Assembly: GCA_024699605.1 (NCBI GenBank)
Contig: JAILPJ010000075.1
Coordinates: forward strand, 1-41,766
Length of the DNA: 41,766 nucleotides
Direction: 5' to 3'
From: Desulfovibrio sp.
GTDB taxonomy: Bacteria; Desulfobacterota; Desulfovibrionia; Desulfovibrionales; Desulfovibrionaceae
Shown here in pieces: positions 32,741 through 41,668 of this stretch. A model generated the notes under the pieces. That model was not told the origin of the DNA, ran no database searches, and saw only the letters and a program-made list of their open reading frames with translations. The position numbers and the translations under genes were made by a program. How positions within the stretch are numbered: the first letter of the stretch is position 1; each line of letters opens with the position of its first letter.

Positions 32741-32875
32741 AGTCCATCAGCAGGCCAATGCCTAATAGAACCTGCTGCCTCCTTCAATGTAGACAAGGCT
32801 TGGACAGCCTTTTTTTGTTTTTGGCAAAACCTCCCAGTCAATAGTCTCAACGCTGTTTTGACAAAAAACTTTAGG

Positions 32876-34462
32876 TTAGCCCTGTTCCGGTCTGAGGAGA
32901 GGGAAGAGAATCACTTCACGAATAGAGGGCGCATCAGTGAGCAGCATCACCAGTCGGTCGATGCCGATACCTTCGCCCGCAGCTGGCGGCATGCCGTATT
33001 CCAGGGCACGCAGATAGTCTTCGTCCATACTATGGGCTTCTTCGTCACCAGCTTCGCGTTCGCGCATCTGATCTTCAAAACGCGCCCGCTGATCAATGGG
33101 ATCGTTCAGTTCTGAAAAAGCATTGGCCAGTTCACGGCCCGTGATGAACAGTTCAAAACGATCCGTAAGCAGGGGATTCTCATCGTTGCGGCGTGAAAGG
33201 GGCGAAATAGCTGCTGGATAATGATAGATGAAATGTGGCTGAATGAGCTTTTCTTCCACATCCAGGTCAAAGAGTTTGGCCTGCAGCTTTTGCAGGTTTT
33301 CGGTTTCCGTGGCTTTTTCGCCGCGCTTTTTGATGTATTCACGCACCTTGCCGTAATCATTATAGAATTCAGGCTTGTGGCCGCCGATCTGTTCCAGTGA
33401 GTCGTAGAAGGTCATGCGTTTCCAGGTGCCGGGCGTCAGATCGATTTCCGTGCCCTGGTAGGTGACCTTGGTTGAGCCAACGACCTTGGTGGCCAGATGA
33501 CCGAAAAGTTCTTCGGTGAGATCCATGAGGTGGGTGAAATTGGCATAGGCCCAGTAGAATTCACAGGTGGTGAATTCAGGATTGTGGCGGGTGTCAATGC
33601 CTTCGTTGCGGAAGCAGCGGTTGAGTTCAAAAACTTTTTCAAAACCGCCCACCAGGAGGCGTTTGAGATAGAGTTCCGGCGCAATGCGCATGAAGAGCTG
33701 CATGTCCAGGGTGTTGTGATAGGTCACAAACGGCTTGGCCTGAGCTCCGCCGGCGAGAGGCTGCATCATGGGTGTTTCCACTTCCATGAAACCCTTCCCT
33801 TCCATGAAGACGCGAAACTCATGGACGATCAGGCTGCGCTTGCGAAAGATTTCACGCGTTTTGGGAGAGACGATGAGGTCGACATATCGCTGACGATAGC
33901 GAGTTTCCATGTCCTTGAGCCCGTGGTATTTTTCGGGCAGGGTACGCATGGAGCGTGTGACGAGACAGATCTGGGTACAGGAAATGGTCAGCTCTCCGGT
34001 CTTGGTACGAAACGCTGTTCCGGCCAGACCAATAATGTCACCTATGTCGAATTTTTTGACGATCTTGTAGCATTCGTCACCCAGTGTATCTCTGGAAACG
34101 TGACACTGAATGCGTCCGCTCTGATCCTGAATGGTCATAAAGGCGGCTTTGCCAAAAGAACGCAGGGCAATAATGCGGCCGGCAATACCAGATAGCGGTT
34201 CAGCAGCACTCAGCGCTTGTTCGTCCAGATCGCCGTAATTGGCCAGAACCCAGGAAATCTCGTGTTCCTTTTTGAAGCTATTGGGAAAGAGCTTGACGCC
34301 GGCGTCGAGCAGATCACAGGCTTTATTGGCTCTGTTCTTAATAACTTCGTTGAGTTCGTCACGCAGGGCAAAGTTTTCGAGCATCGGCATGAAATAGGAA
34401 ACGTATGGCGATTTGCTCGCCAGCTTAACCTGCGGTTTTTTGTCTTTTTCCCGGGTTTCCAC
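32876..34462 (-). CDS. lysS: Lysyl-tRNA synthetase, class II
   Basis: LysS charges tRNA-Lys. An N-terminal OB-fold tRNA-binding domain (about residues 75-190, IAGRIIALRSFGKAAFMTIQD) is followed by the class II core. Motif 2 is FRNEGIDTRHNPEFTTCEFYWAY and motif 3 is GEGIGIDRLVMLLTD...SIREVILFP. I choose GTG 34462 (528 residues) because GAGGAG (34469-34474) lies 6 bases before it. The frame is open to 34600, and internal ATGs at 34390 and 34384 match where many homologues start but have no ribosome site. The 231-base gap to lolC holds the divergent promoters. Confidence 0.94.
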   Translation of the reverse strand: METREKDKKPQVKLASKSPYVSYFMPMLENFALRDELNEVIKNRANKACDLLDAGVKLFPNSFKKEHEISWVLANYGDLDEQALSAAEPLSGIAGRIIALRSFGKAAFMTIQDQSGRIQCHVSRDTLGDECYKIVKKFDIGDIIGLAGTAFRTKTGELTISCTQICLVTRSMRTLPEKYHGLKDMETRYRQRYVDLIVSPKTREIFRKRSLIVHEFRVFMEGKGFMEVETPMMQPLAGGAQAKPFVTYHNTLDMQLFMRIAPELYLKRLLVGGFEKVFELNRCFRNEGIDTRHNPEFTTCEFYWAYANFTHLMDLTEELFGHLATKVVGSTKVTYQGTEIDLTPGTWKRMTFYDSLEQIGGHKPEFYNDYGKVREYIKKRGEKATETENLQKLQAKLFDLDVEEKLIQPHFIYHYPAAISPLSRRNDENPLLTDRFELFITGRELANAFSELNDPIDQRARFEDQMREREAGDEEAHSMDEDYLRALEYGMPPAAGEGIGIDRLVMLLTDAPSIREVILFPLLRPEQG

Positions 34463-34693
34463 TCTAGTCTCCTCAAAAGGGAGACCCCGTGCTTGGATCA
34501 CAGGGTCTAAAAAAACAATACGACAAGAAAATTTTTTATGCTTTTTTATGCTGACCGTCAAACGTTTTTGCCCCTCAGCCACGAGCTTTTTCCGGGGCAT
34601 TTCCTTTCAGCTGATCGAGGTTGAGCGTATACTTTTTCTGAAAAAACTGAAAAAATTCTTGAAAGCAGGCGTGCTTTAGGTCATACTAGAGAA

Positions 34694-35923
34694 ATGTCTT
34701 TCGAACTTTTCGTGGCTTCGCGCTACCTCTTTGCCAAGCGCAAACAGGCCTTCATTTATGTCATTTCTGTGATGGCGGTTTTGGGGGTTGCGCTTGGCGT
34801 CGCAGCCTTGGTGATCGTCCTTGGTGTCTACAACGGCATGACCACAGATATGCGCGACAAAATTCTGGGAGCCAATGCCCACGGTGTCGTTTTGAGCTAT
34901 CATCAGCGGGCTTTTGCGGAAAATCAGGATTTGCAGCAGCGCGTTCAACGCGTTCCCGGCATCACCGGTACAACGCCCTTTATTTATTCTGAGGGTATGC
35001 TTTCCTCCCCTGGCAACAACGCCAAGGGCATAGTGGTGAGGGGCATTGATCCTGCTTCCGCGGCTTCGGTGATCACCATGCTGCGCAATCTCAAGGAAGG
35101 CAGCCTGGACAATCTTCAGGCGCAAGAGACAAATGGCATCATTGTGGGGGCTGAACTTGCCAAAAGGCTGCGCCTTGAGCTTGGCAGTCGCGTCAACCTC
35201 CTTTCGCCTTCGGGTCAGAAAAGTGCTGCTGGCTACAGCCCACAGATTCAGGCCTTCACTGTTGCGGGGATTTTCAAGACAGGGATGTTTGAGTATGACA
35301 CATCCCTGGCTTTTGTGACCTTGGCTTCTGCCCGCAAGGTTATGGGACTGCCCGCAGACTTTCTTTCGGGCATTGAGTTTACGGTCAACGATGTCTTTGC
35401 CGTGGACGAGATCGCAGCAAGATTGACGCAGAATCTGGAAGCGCCCTTTTATGTGCGAACCTGGACGGAAATGAACGCCAATCTTTTTGCCGCTCTCAAG
35501 CTGGAAAAAATCGGCATGTTCATTCTTCTGGCCATGGTGGTACTCATCGGCTCGTTTTCCATTGTGGCGACGCTCGTCATGCTGGTCATGGAAAAGACCA
35601 AGGATATCGCCATCATGATGAGCATGGGCGCCACACCGGCCATGATTCGCAAAATTTTCATGCTGCAGGGGACAATTATCGGCTTTTTCGGCACGCTTCT
35701 CGGCTATGTTCTGGGATTGACCGTGGGCTATCTGCTGAAACGCTATCAGTTCATCAAACTGCCGGAAAATGTTTACACACTGGACCATTTGCCCATTATT
35801 ATCACTGTGCAAGATGTGCTGATTATTGGTGCCAGCGCTATGCTGCTTTGTTTTTTGGCAACGCTCTATCCCTCGCGTCAGGCAGCTCGTCTCGTGCCCA
35901 CGGAAGCCCTGCGTTATGAGTGA
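34694..35923 (+). CDS. lolC: Lipoprotein-releasing system permease (LolC/LolE family)
   Basis: This inner-membrane subunit of LolCDE extracts lipoproteins for delivery to the outer membrane. The 409 residues have one TM helix near 22-45 (YVISVMAVLGVALGVAALVIVLGVYNGM), then a large periplasmic MacB_PCD-like domain. Three C-terminal helices follow, with the FtsX signature IAIMMSMGATPAMIRKIFMLQG. The family end KLPENVYTLDHLP...ALRYE is intact. A single LolC/E gene here implies a homodimeric (LolF-type) arrangement. The start has only a weak AGAG. Its stop overlaps the first possible lolD start. Confidence 0.92.
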   Translation: MSFELFVASRYLFAKRKQAFIYVISVMAVLGVALGVAALVIVLGVYNGMTTDMRDKILGANAHGVVLSYHQRAFAENQDLQQRVQRVPGITGTTPFIYSEGMLSSPGNNAKGIVVRGIDPASAASVITMLRNLKEGSLDNLQAQETNGIIVGAELAKRLRLELGSRVNLLSPSGQKSAAGYSPQIQAFTVAGIFKTGMFEYDTSLAFVTLASARKVMGLPADFLSGIEFTVNDVFAVDEIAARLTQNLEAPFYVRTWTEMNANLFAALKLEKIGMFILLAMVVLIGSFSIVATLVMLVMEKTKDIAIMMSMGATPAMIRKIFMLQGTIIGFFGTLLGYVLGLTVGYLLKRYQFIKLPENVYTLDHLPIIITVQDVLIIGASAMLLCFLATLYPSRQAARLVPTEALRYE

Positions 35924-35928
35924 TCGCC

Positions 35929-36618
35929 ATGACAGCCATTTATGAATTTTCCAAGGTCAGTCGCTCATTCGTAGGACCCGGTGAACAGCTGCAGATTCTT
36001 CGGGAGCTTTCTTTCAGCGTCGAGAGCGGTGAAGCGTTGACCATCGTCGGAGCGAGTGGTTCAGGCAAATCAACCCTTCTGCATCTCATGGGAGCCCTGG
36101 ATAGCCCGACTTCTGGAACTATTTTTTTTGACGGCAAAGATCTGGCGGCCATGAGCCCGAGTGAACGAGCCAATTTTCGAAATCGTGAACTGGGCTTTGT
36201 TTTTCAATTCCACCATCTTTTGCCTGAGTTTTCTGCTGAAGAAAATGTGGCCATGCCCAGGCTGATTGCTGGCAGCCCCTTGGCAACCATTCTGCCCACG
36301 GCCCGAGAACTGCTGGAGCGGGTGGGCTTAGCAGCTCGCATGCAGTCGAAAATCTCCACCCTTTCGGGCGGGGAGAGGCAGAGAGTAGCCATTGCCCGTG
36401 CGCTTTTGGCAAAGCCCAGGGTCGTTTTGGCCGACGAGCCCACGGGGAATCTCGACTCGTCAACGGGAACACAGATTGAAGATCTTTTGCTCGAACTGAA
36501 TCGCGAAATGGGGACGACCTTGGTCATAGTTACCCATAATCTCCAGCTTGCTGCCCGCATGGACCGATGCCTTGAGCTGAGTGCAGGTGCGTTAACACCT
36601 CTGACTTGTGAGCGCTAA
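35929..36618 (+). CDS. lolD: Lipoprotein-releasing system ATP-binding protein
   Basis: This is the ATPase of the Lol exporter. The 229 residues have Walker A GASGSGKST, Q-loop FVFQFHHLLPEFSAEENVAMP (the LolD/MacB-type LLPEF loop), signature LSGGERQRVAIARALL and Walker B VVLADEPTGNLD. ATG 35929 is preferred. A GTG at 35920, overlapping the lolC stop as GTGA, is an equally possible start adding three residues. It precedes bamA by 236 bases without a terminator. Confidence 0.94.
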   Translation: MTAIYEFSKVSRSFVGPGEQLQILRELSFSVESGEALTIVGASGSGKSTLLHLMGALDSPTSGTIFFDGKDLAAMSPSERANFRNRELGFVFQFHHLLPEFSAEENVAMPRLIAGSPLATILPTARELLERVGLAARMQSKISTLSGGERQRVAIARALLAKPRVVLADEPTGNLDSSTGTQIEDLLLELNREMGTTLVIVTHNLQLAARMDRCLELSAGALTPLTCER

Positions 36619-36854
36619 ATTGGCAGAAAAGGCTGAGATGCGCGACTGCTGTGGGAAACGGGCTTGCCAAGCAGGTCCAATCGGGTAAAACGAGAGTTTT
36701 TGAGTTAGTTGCTCTTTGTGGTTTGCGCAGGTTCTGTAGACGCAAAGAGCCTCGATATTTTGGTGAGAGGCAACGGCTCACGGCCGTAGAAAGAAGACCT
36801 TTTGGAGGCGGCATTATTCCCTGTTCTGTACGGGGATTGCCGAAGACGACATTG

Positions 36855-39623
36855 ATGAAACATGTCTTTCTGAAACTCTGTGTACGGATGGTGCTTCTGA
36901 CGCTTTGTCTTGTGGTGCTTCAGGCGGGAGAAAGCTTGGCGGCTCCACAGGGCAAACGAGTTCTGGTTCTGCCTTTTCAGGCCGTTGCCGGACCTGAAAT
37001 GCCCAATGCGACTTCGACTATCCCAGAGCAGATTATTTCTGCTCTTAAGGCGAAAAATTTTGAAGTAGTGCCGATGACGCAGTCGCTGAATCTGCTCAGA
37101 TCGAGTCAGACGCCGACTATTGATCTGGCCAGAGCTCGCGCCATGGGCCAAGAAGCCGCTGCCGATCTCGTGATTTATGGCTCGTTCAATCAATTGGGCG
37201 AAGGCTTTACGCTGGAGACACGTCTTGTGCCAGTGCACGAAGGCAGTCCCCTGCCCGTGGGCTTTGAACGGAATTCTCTGGTGGCTCTCAATGAGTGTAC
37301 CCAGGCTATTGCCAATCGGGCCCAGGATGTCTTGAAGACGCAAAGCCCCGTTGCAGAGCCCAAGGCGCAGTCGACCATTGGTGTGCAGGACTTTGTGCCC
37401 ATGGGCAAGATGAATCCCGCGCTTGGCGGTATTCAGGATATTCAGATTCGTGGCATGAACGTCATGGATCCCGATACCGTGCTGATGCGTCTGACCATCA
37501 GAAAGGGTGACACTCCCGATGCCAATGCCATCAATGAAGAGGTGAAGCGCGTTTGGGAAATGGGCTATTTCAGCGATGTGCAGGCTTCCATGGAGGGGCG
37601 GACCCTGGTCTTTACGGTGGTTGAGAAGCCCAGAATTGACAAGATCCGTGTGGAAGGCTGCGATGATCTCGATGAAGACGATATCTTAGGCGCCATGGGG
37701 ACCAAGACCGGAACGGTGCTCAATGAGCAGATGATTGCCGACGATATGCAGAAAATTGCCGAACTCTATCATAAGGAAGGCTATTATCTGGCTAAGGTGG
37801 ACTATCATCTGGAAAACCGTCCATCGGCCAAGGGCGCGGTCTTGATCGTCAATGTTAAGGAAGGCAACAAACTCTATATCAAGGAAGTTAATGTCGAAGG
37901 CCTTAAGGAAATTAACCGGGGCGATCTCGACAAATATATGGCCCTGAAGCCACGTGGCCTTTTTTCCTTCTTCACCGGCACAGGTGTGCTCAAGGATGAA
38001 TATCTGGAGCGTGACACCAATGCCATTGCCGCCTATGGGCTCAATGAAGGCTTTGTGGATATACAAGTCTCTGCACCTGAAGTGAGCTATAAAGATGACG
38101 GCATTTACGTCAATTTTACGGTGCATGAAGGACCACAGTACAATGTCCGCTCAGTCAGCTTCAGTGGAGATGTCATTGACAATGATGAAGCCATGGCTGA
38201 GATCGTGGAGATGGATAGCGTGGCCGAGAAACACGACCATTTCTCCATTTCTGTCATGCAGGAGGATTCCAAAAAGCTCACCGAGTATTATACGACTTTT
38301 GGTTATGCCTTTGCTGAAGTCGATACGCGTGTGAATAAGGCAGACGATGGTTCTTCACAGGTTGACATTGAGTATTTTATCACCAAGAAGCAGCGTGTTT
38401 TTATTCGCCGCCTGACCGTAGAAGGCAATGTCAAGACTCGAGACAACGTCATTTTACGGGAAATGCGTCTTGGTGATGGCGATATGTACGACGGGGCAAA
38501 ATTGCGCCGTTCCACAGAGCGTTTGAATCGTCTGCGCTATTTTTCGGCTGTGGAAACAGAACTTGTACCTACAGGCAATGACGATGAAGTTGATTTGAAG
38601 GTCAAAGTCAAAGAAAGCAATACCGGTGCCCTGATGGGCGGCATTGGTTATTCCACCTATTATGATGTGGGTGTGACGGCCTCAATTATGGAACGCAACC
38701 TTTTTGGCCGCGGCTACTGGTTGCAGCTGCAGGGTTTCTTCTCCTGGCGTATTTCTTCTGGTGTGCTTTCCTTCACCAACCCCAGGCTCTACGATACCGA
38801 TCTGTCCGTGGGCAATGACCTCTACTATACCCGTCAATACTGGGATAATTTCAAGAAGGAAACTGTCGGTGACACCGTGCGTGTGGCCTATCCCATTGGC
38901 GAGTACACTACGGTGGGTGCCGCCTACAGACTTGAACGCTACTATCTCTCAGACGTTTACGAAGGAGCCTCTCCCTATATTCGCAAATACAAGGGCATCA
39001 ACTGGACAAGCGCCTTGTCGGCCCGCATCACGCGTGACACCACCGACAGTCGCGAACGTCCCACAAAGGGCACCATTACTCGCCTCTGGTCTGAATATGG
39101 TGGCAATATCCTGGGGGGTACAGACAATTTCTTCAAAATTGTGGGAGACTGGCAGGGCTTCGCCTCCATTACTCCCGAGCATACCTTCCATGTGCGTACC
39201 CGTCTTGGCGCGATTTTTGAGAACTCCGAGGACGAGATTCCCGTTTTCGAACGTTTCTGGGTTGGCGGAATGGATACTATTCGTGGCTATTCCTATTCAG
39301 ACCTTTCTCCCAGAGACTATAAGTATAATAATGATCAGATCGGCGGCGATCGCATGGGCGTGCTGAATCTTGAGTATATCTGGATGTTCCAGAAGGATAT
39401 GGGCCTAGCCCTTGTGCCATTCTTTGATGCTGGTTTCAATATCGACAGCAAGACCATGGCCCAGGATTTTGACAAATACTGGGCAGCATCGGCCGGATTG
39501 GAATTACGCTGGCGTTCACCTATGGGTGATTTGCGTATTGCCTATGGCATCCCCCTTGTGCAGGACTATGATGCCGAAATGGAAAACGGTCGTCTTGAAT
39601 TTAGTATGGGCCAGTTCTTTTAG
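36855..39623 (+). CDS. bamA: Outer-membrane protein assembly factor BamA with an extra N-terminal domain
   Basis: BamA inserts beta-barrel proteins into the outer membrane. The 922 residues from ATG 36855 start with a signal peptide (to about 30). A domain at about 33-165 (KRVLVLPFQAVAG, ADLVIYGSFNQLGEGFTLETRLV) resembles TolB-N/FlgO-like beta-alpha domains and is absent from enteric BamA. Five POTRA repeats follow from IQDIQIRGMNVMD, then the Omp85 barrel with VRGY-type loop motif (RGYSYSD) and the C-terminal aromatic signal ending GQFF. The frame is open further up to 36651 without a signal sequence. It forms an operon with lolC and lolD. Confidence 0.94.
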   Translation: MKHVFLKLCVRMVLLTLCLVVLQAGESLAAPQGKRVLVLPFQAVAGPEMPNATSTIPEQIISALKAKNFEVVPMTQSLNLLRSSQTPTIDLARARAMGQEAAADLVIYGSFNQLGEGFTLETRLVPVHEGSPLPVGFERNSLVALNECTQAIANRAQDVLKTQSPVAEPKAQSTIGVQDFVPMGKMNPALGGIQDIQIRGMNVMDPDTVLMRLTIRKGDTPDANAINEEVKRVWEMGYFSDVQASMEGRTLVFTVVEKPRIDKIRVEGCDDLDEDDILGAMGTKTGTVLNEQMIADDMQKIAELYHKEGYYLAKVDYHLENRPSAKGAVLIVNVKEGNKLYIKEVNVEGLKEINRGDLDKYMALKPRGLFSFFTGTGVLKDEYLERDTNAIAAYGLNEGFVDIQVSAPEVSYKDDGIYVNFTVHEGPQYNVRSVSFSGDVIDNDEAMAEIVEMDSVAEKHDHFSISVMQEDSKKLTEYYTTFGYAFAEVDTRVNKADDGSSQVDIEYFITKKQRVFIRRLTVEGNVKTRDNVILREMRLGDGDMYDGAKLRRSTERLNRLRYFSAVETELVPTGNDDEVDLKVKVKESNTGALMGGIGYSTYYDVGVTASIMERNLFGRGYWLQLQGFFSWRISSGVLSFTNPRLYDTDLSVGNDLYYTRQYWDNFKKETVGDTVRVAYPIGEYTTVGAAYRLERYYLSDVYEGASPYIRKYKGINWTSALSARITRDTTDSRERPTKGTITRLWSEYGGNILGGTDNFFKIVGDWQGFASITPEHTFHVRTRLGAIFENSEDEIPVFERFWVGGMDTIRGYSYSDLSPRDYKYNNDQIGGDRMGVLNLEYIWMFQKDMGLALVPFFDAGFNIDSKTMAQDFDKYWAASAGLELRWRSPMGDLRIAYGIPLVQDYDAEMENGRLEFSMGQFF

Positions 39624-39660
39624 GGCTGGCTGCGCTCTCGCTTTTGCGGCGTAAGATGGC

Positions 39661-39700
39661 AAAAAAAAAGAACACTGTTGCAGGGCAGTGTTCTTTTTTT
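39661..39700. terminator. Bidirectional terminator after bamA
   Basis: AAAAAAAGAACACTG (39663-39677) is the perfect complement of CAGTGTTCTTTTTTT (39686-39700), with an 8-base loop, serving bamA and the convergent gene. Confidence 0.92.
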
Positions 39701-39720
39701 GGTAAGCAACGGAAAAAGGC

Positions 39721-40059
39721 TTATGCTTCTTTGGCGTTTTTCGCACCGAGCAGAGCGAAGAGCATCTCCATGGCTTGATCTTCCGTGATTCCGTCTGAGC
39801 GGGCTAAGATAGTGGACCGATCAATTGAAGCTGAAATCAATTTGTAGCCAAGGCTTGGCTCTTGCACAGGCAGCATGGAATAGACGGCCCCTTCAAAAAT
39901 GCAGTAGGGCTCGTTCTGAAACAGGACATAATAAACGGTGCCCTCGTAGGGGTTCATTCCCGGTTTGCAAATTTCTTCAAACTTGGGAACGGGAGCACGC
40001 GTCGTTCGTGAGATGTGTTTCCATTTGGCGCGATCAACAGGAAATTCTGATGTTTTCAC
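39721..40059 (-). CDS. Unknown small soluble protein (112 residues)
   Basis: I do not recognise this protein. The frame is open to 40314, but the best start is GTG 40059, preceded by CCAAAGGAAT (AAAGGA 7 bases away). The upstream extension would add an untypical cysteine-rich stretch. The product is compact and acidic-neutral, with WKHISRTTRAPVP, a YEGTVYYVLFQNEPYCIFEGAVYSMLP beta-like core and an ITEDQAMEMLFALLG helix near the end. There is no signal peptide or membrane segment. It stands alone between bamA and the nucleoside hydrolase. Confidence 0.7.
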   Translation of the reverse strand: MKTSEFPVDRAKWKHISRTTRAPVPKFEEICKPGMNPYEGTVYYVLFQNEPYCIFEGAVYSMLPVQEPSLGYKLISASIDRSTILARSDGITEDQAMEMLFALLGAKNAKEA

Positions 40060-40347
40060 AGTGTATTCCTTTGGCTCAGGGGAAGAACACAACGCAATGG
40101 AGAAAAAGCCCAGCGATCCGTAATTTTCAGAAAATAATCTTACGAAGAAGTGTAGCGCAATGCAAGAAATTAGTACAGAGAAATACCTGGCAAGCCCCAA
40201 GGTCAGAGTATGTTCGTAAGAGCAGCGTTTTCTTGTGCTGCGTGCGGTCTCTGTGCTAGAAAAAGTCTTGGGTGAATACCATCTGCCCATGGAGGCAAGC
40301 TCCAAGATCTTCAAGGTACAACCTCAGTTTGCCAAGGGAGTTTCTCT

Positions 40348-41441
40348 GTGAATGCTGTTCGTTTGCAATGTCTTCTGCCCCTTTTGCTCGCACTGCTTTG
40401 TGTCATGGCTGGACCTGTTCAGGCAGCGGAACGGGAAAAAGTGCTTCTCGATTCAGATATGGTGGAAGCTTTTGACGATGGCTTTGCCATGCTCTTGCTA
40501 GCCAAGTCGCCAAACATTGAACTTGTGGGCGTGACCACGCTTTCTGGTAATTCATGGGTTGAGCAGGGAACAGCTTGGGCTTTGCGCCAGCTTGAGGATG
40601 CTGGCTGCGCTTCTGTGCCTGTGGCAGCTGGACTTGAATATCCATTGCGGCCAAATCGCCATGAACTTTTTGCCCTGGAACGGAAATTTCTTGGACGCGG
40701 CCATGATCTTTGGACCGGTTCCTTTGGCCTCGAGAAGCCGGCCAGCTGGCAAGCGGCATACGAAAAAGCCTATGGCTGTAAGCCAAAGCTGAAGCCGGTG
40801 GATAAGCATGCCGTGAATTTTATTATCGATACCATACGAGCCAATCCCGGTAAGATCACCATTGCTGCCATTGGACCTTGCGGCAATCTGGCCATGGCCA
40901 TACGCATGGCCCCTGACATCGTGCCGCTCATTAAACGTGTGGTCTATATGGGCGGAGCCTTTTTTCAGCCTGGCAATACAACGCCGGCTGCTGAGTTCAA
41001 CTGGTATTTTGATCCTGAAGCCGCCCGCATCGTTGTCCGTAGCCCCATTAAAGAGCAGATCGTTTTGGGCTTGGATGTTTGCGAGAACGTGATCTTTAAG
41101 CGAGAACACTACGATAGACTCGTAAAAAGCATGGGCAATCATCCCATGAGCAAAATGTTGCGGAATTCTTTTGCCGGGCAGTCCTTTGAAAAAATCCTGA
41201 TTTTACCTTCTATGTCTGGGATGTGCTCGTTTCCGCGGTCATTATTGATCCCAGTCTGATTACGGAGTCGGTGGAAGGCTATATTGATGTCAATGATCAG
41301 CTTGGTCTGTCGTATGGCCAATCTCTCAGCTATCCCGAGCTTGCCCCGCTGGGAACGCAGAAAGCGCGTATTGTCACCCGGGTGGATAGCGAACGTTTCT
41401 GGCAGATGCTCAATGCCCCAGAACTTTGGCGGGAAAAATAG
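40348..41441 (+). pseudogene. Secreted inosine-uridine preferring nucleoside hydrolase, frameshifted
   Basis: The family hydrolyses the N-glycosidic bond of ribonucleosides. A signal peptide (about 1-26, to VQAA) is followed by LLDSDMVEAFDDGFAML, a variant of the DTDxGxDDAxAL calcium site. IAAIGPCGNLAMAI, VVYMGGAFF and AEFNWYFDPEAA come next. After residue 281 the frame ends wrongly at 41259, while the correct C-terminus (NPDFTFYVWDVLVSAVIIDPSL...) continues in the -1 frame to TAG 41441. The switch falls in a run of six A at about 41190-41195; a seventh A would restore the gene. It could be a sequencing error, a true mutation or slippage. The start is GTG 40348 with AAGGGAG 7 bases before. 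Confidence 0.8.
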
Positions 41442-41507
41442 CATCGTTGGCAATGTTCCTGTAAGCAGAAACTGACGAAACACTCCACTAGACCTTGTGA
41501 GATATTG

Positions 41508-41539
41508 GGCCTACGTATCAACACCGTAGGCCTTTTTTT
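41508..41539 (+). terminator. Terminator after the nucleoside hydrolase gene
   Basis: GGCCTACG (41508-41515) pairs with CGTAGGCC (41525-41532), followed by seven T. Confidence 0.88.
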
Positions 41540-41551
41540 GTTGCCTACAAA

Positions 41552-41668
41552 TTGGTAGCTACCGATGATGGTCGTGAATGTGTGATCGCCACTGGAAACA
41601 CTCTGCCAATCAAAGGTGCATTGAAAAATGCAGGTTTTCAATGGGATGGTCAGCAAAGAGTCTGGTGA
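41552..41668 (+). pseudogene. Short coding remnant resembling a DUF5710-like repeat
   Basis: A 38-codon frame from a TTG at 41552 to TGA at 41666 contains TGNTLPIKGALKNAGFQWDG followed by QQRVW. The pattern TGxTyxIKxaLKxxGxrWdxxxkxW recalls the DUF5710-type module seen in plasmid and mobile-element proteins. No ATG and no ribosome site precede it, and the frame runs back into the terminator stem, so it is probably a fragment left by a rearrangement rather than a working gene. The A+T-rich sequence after it (to 41766) shows no gene. Confidence 0.4.

Noticed and set aside
32790..32820. Terminator between lysS and the amidase gene
   Set aside because: The short AAGGCT/AGCCTT stem has its T-run on the forward strand, where no gene lies upstream, and is weak.
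34463..34600. Longer LysS starting at 34600
   Set aside because: GTG 34462 has an excellent ribosome site, and the extension is lysine-rich and unlike the family.
36651..36854. Longer BamA starting at 36651
   Set aside because: The extension precedes a clear signal peptide that must be at the N-terminus.
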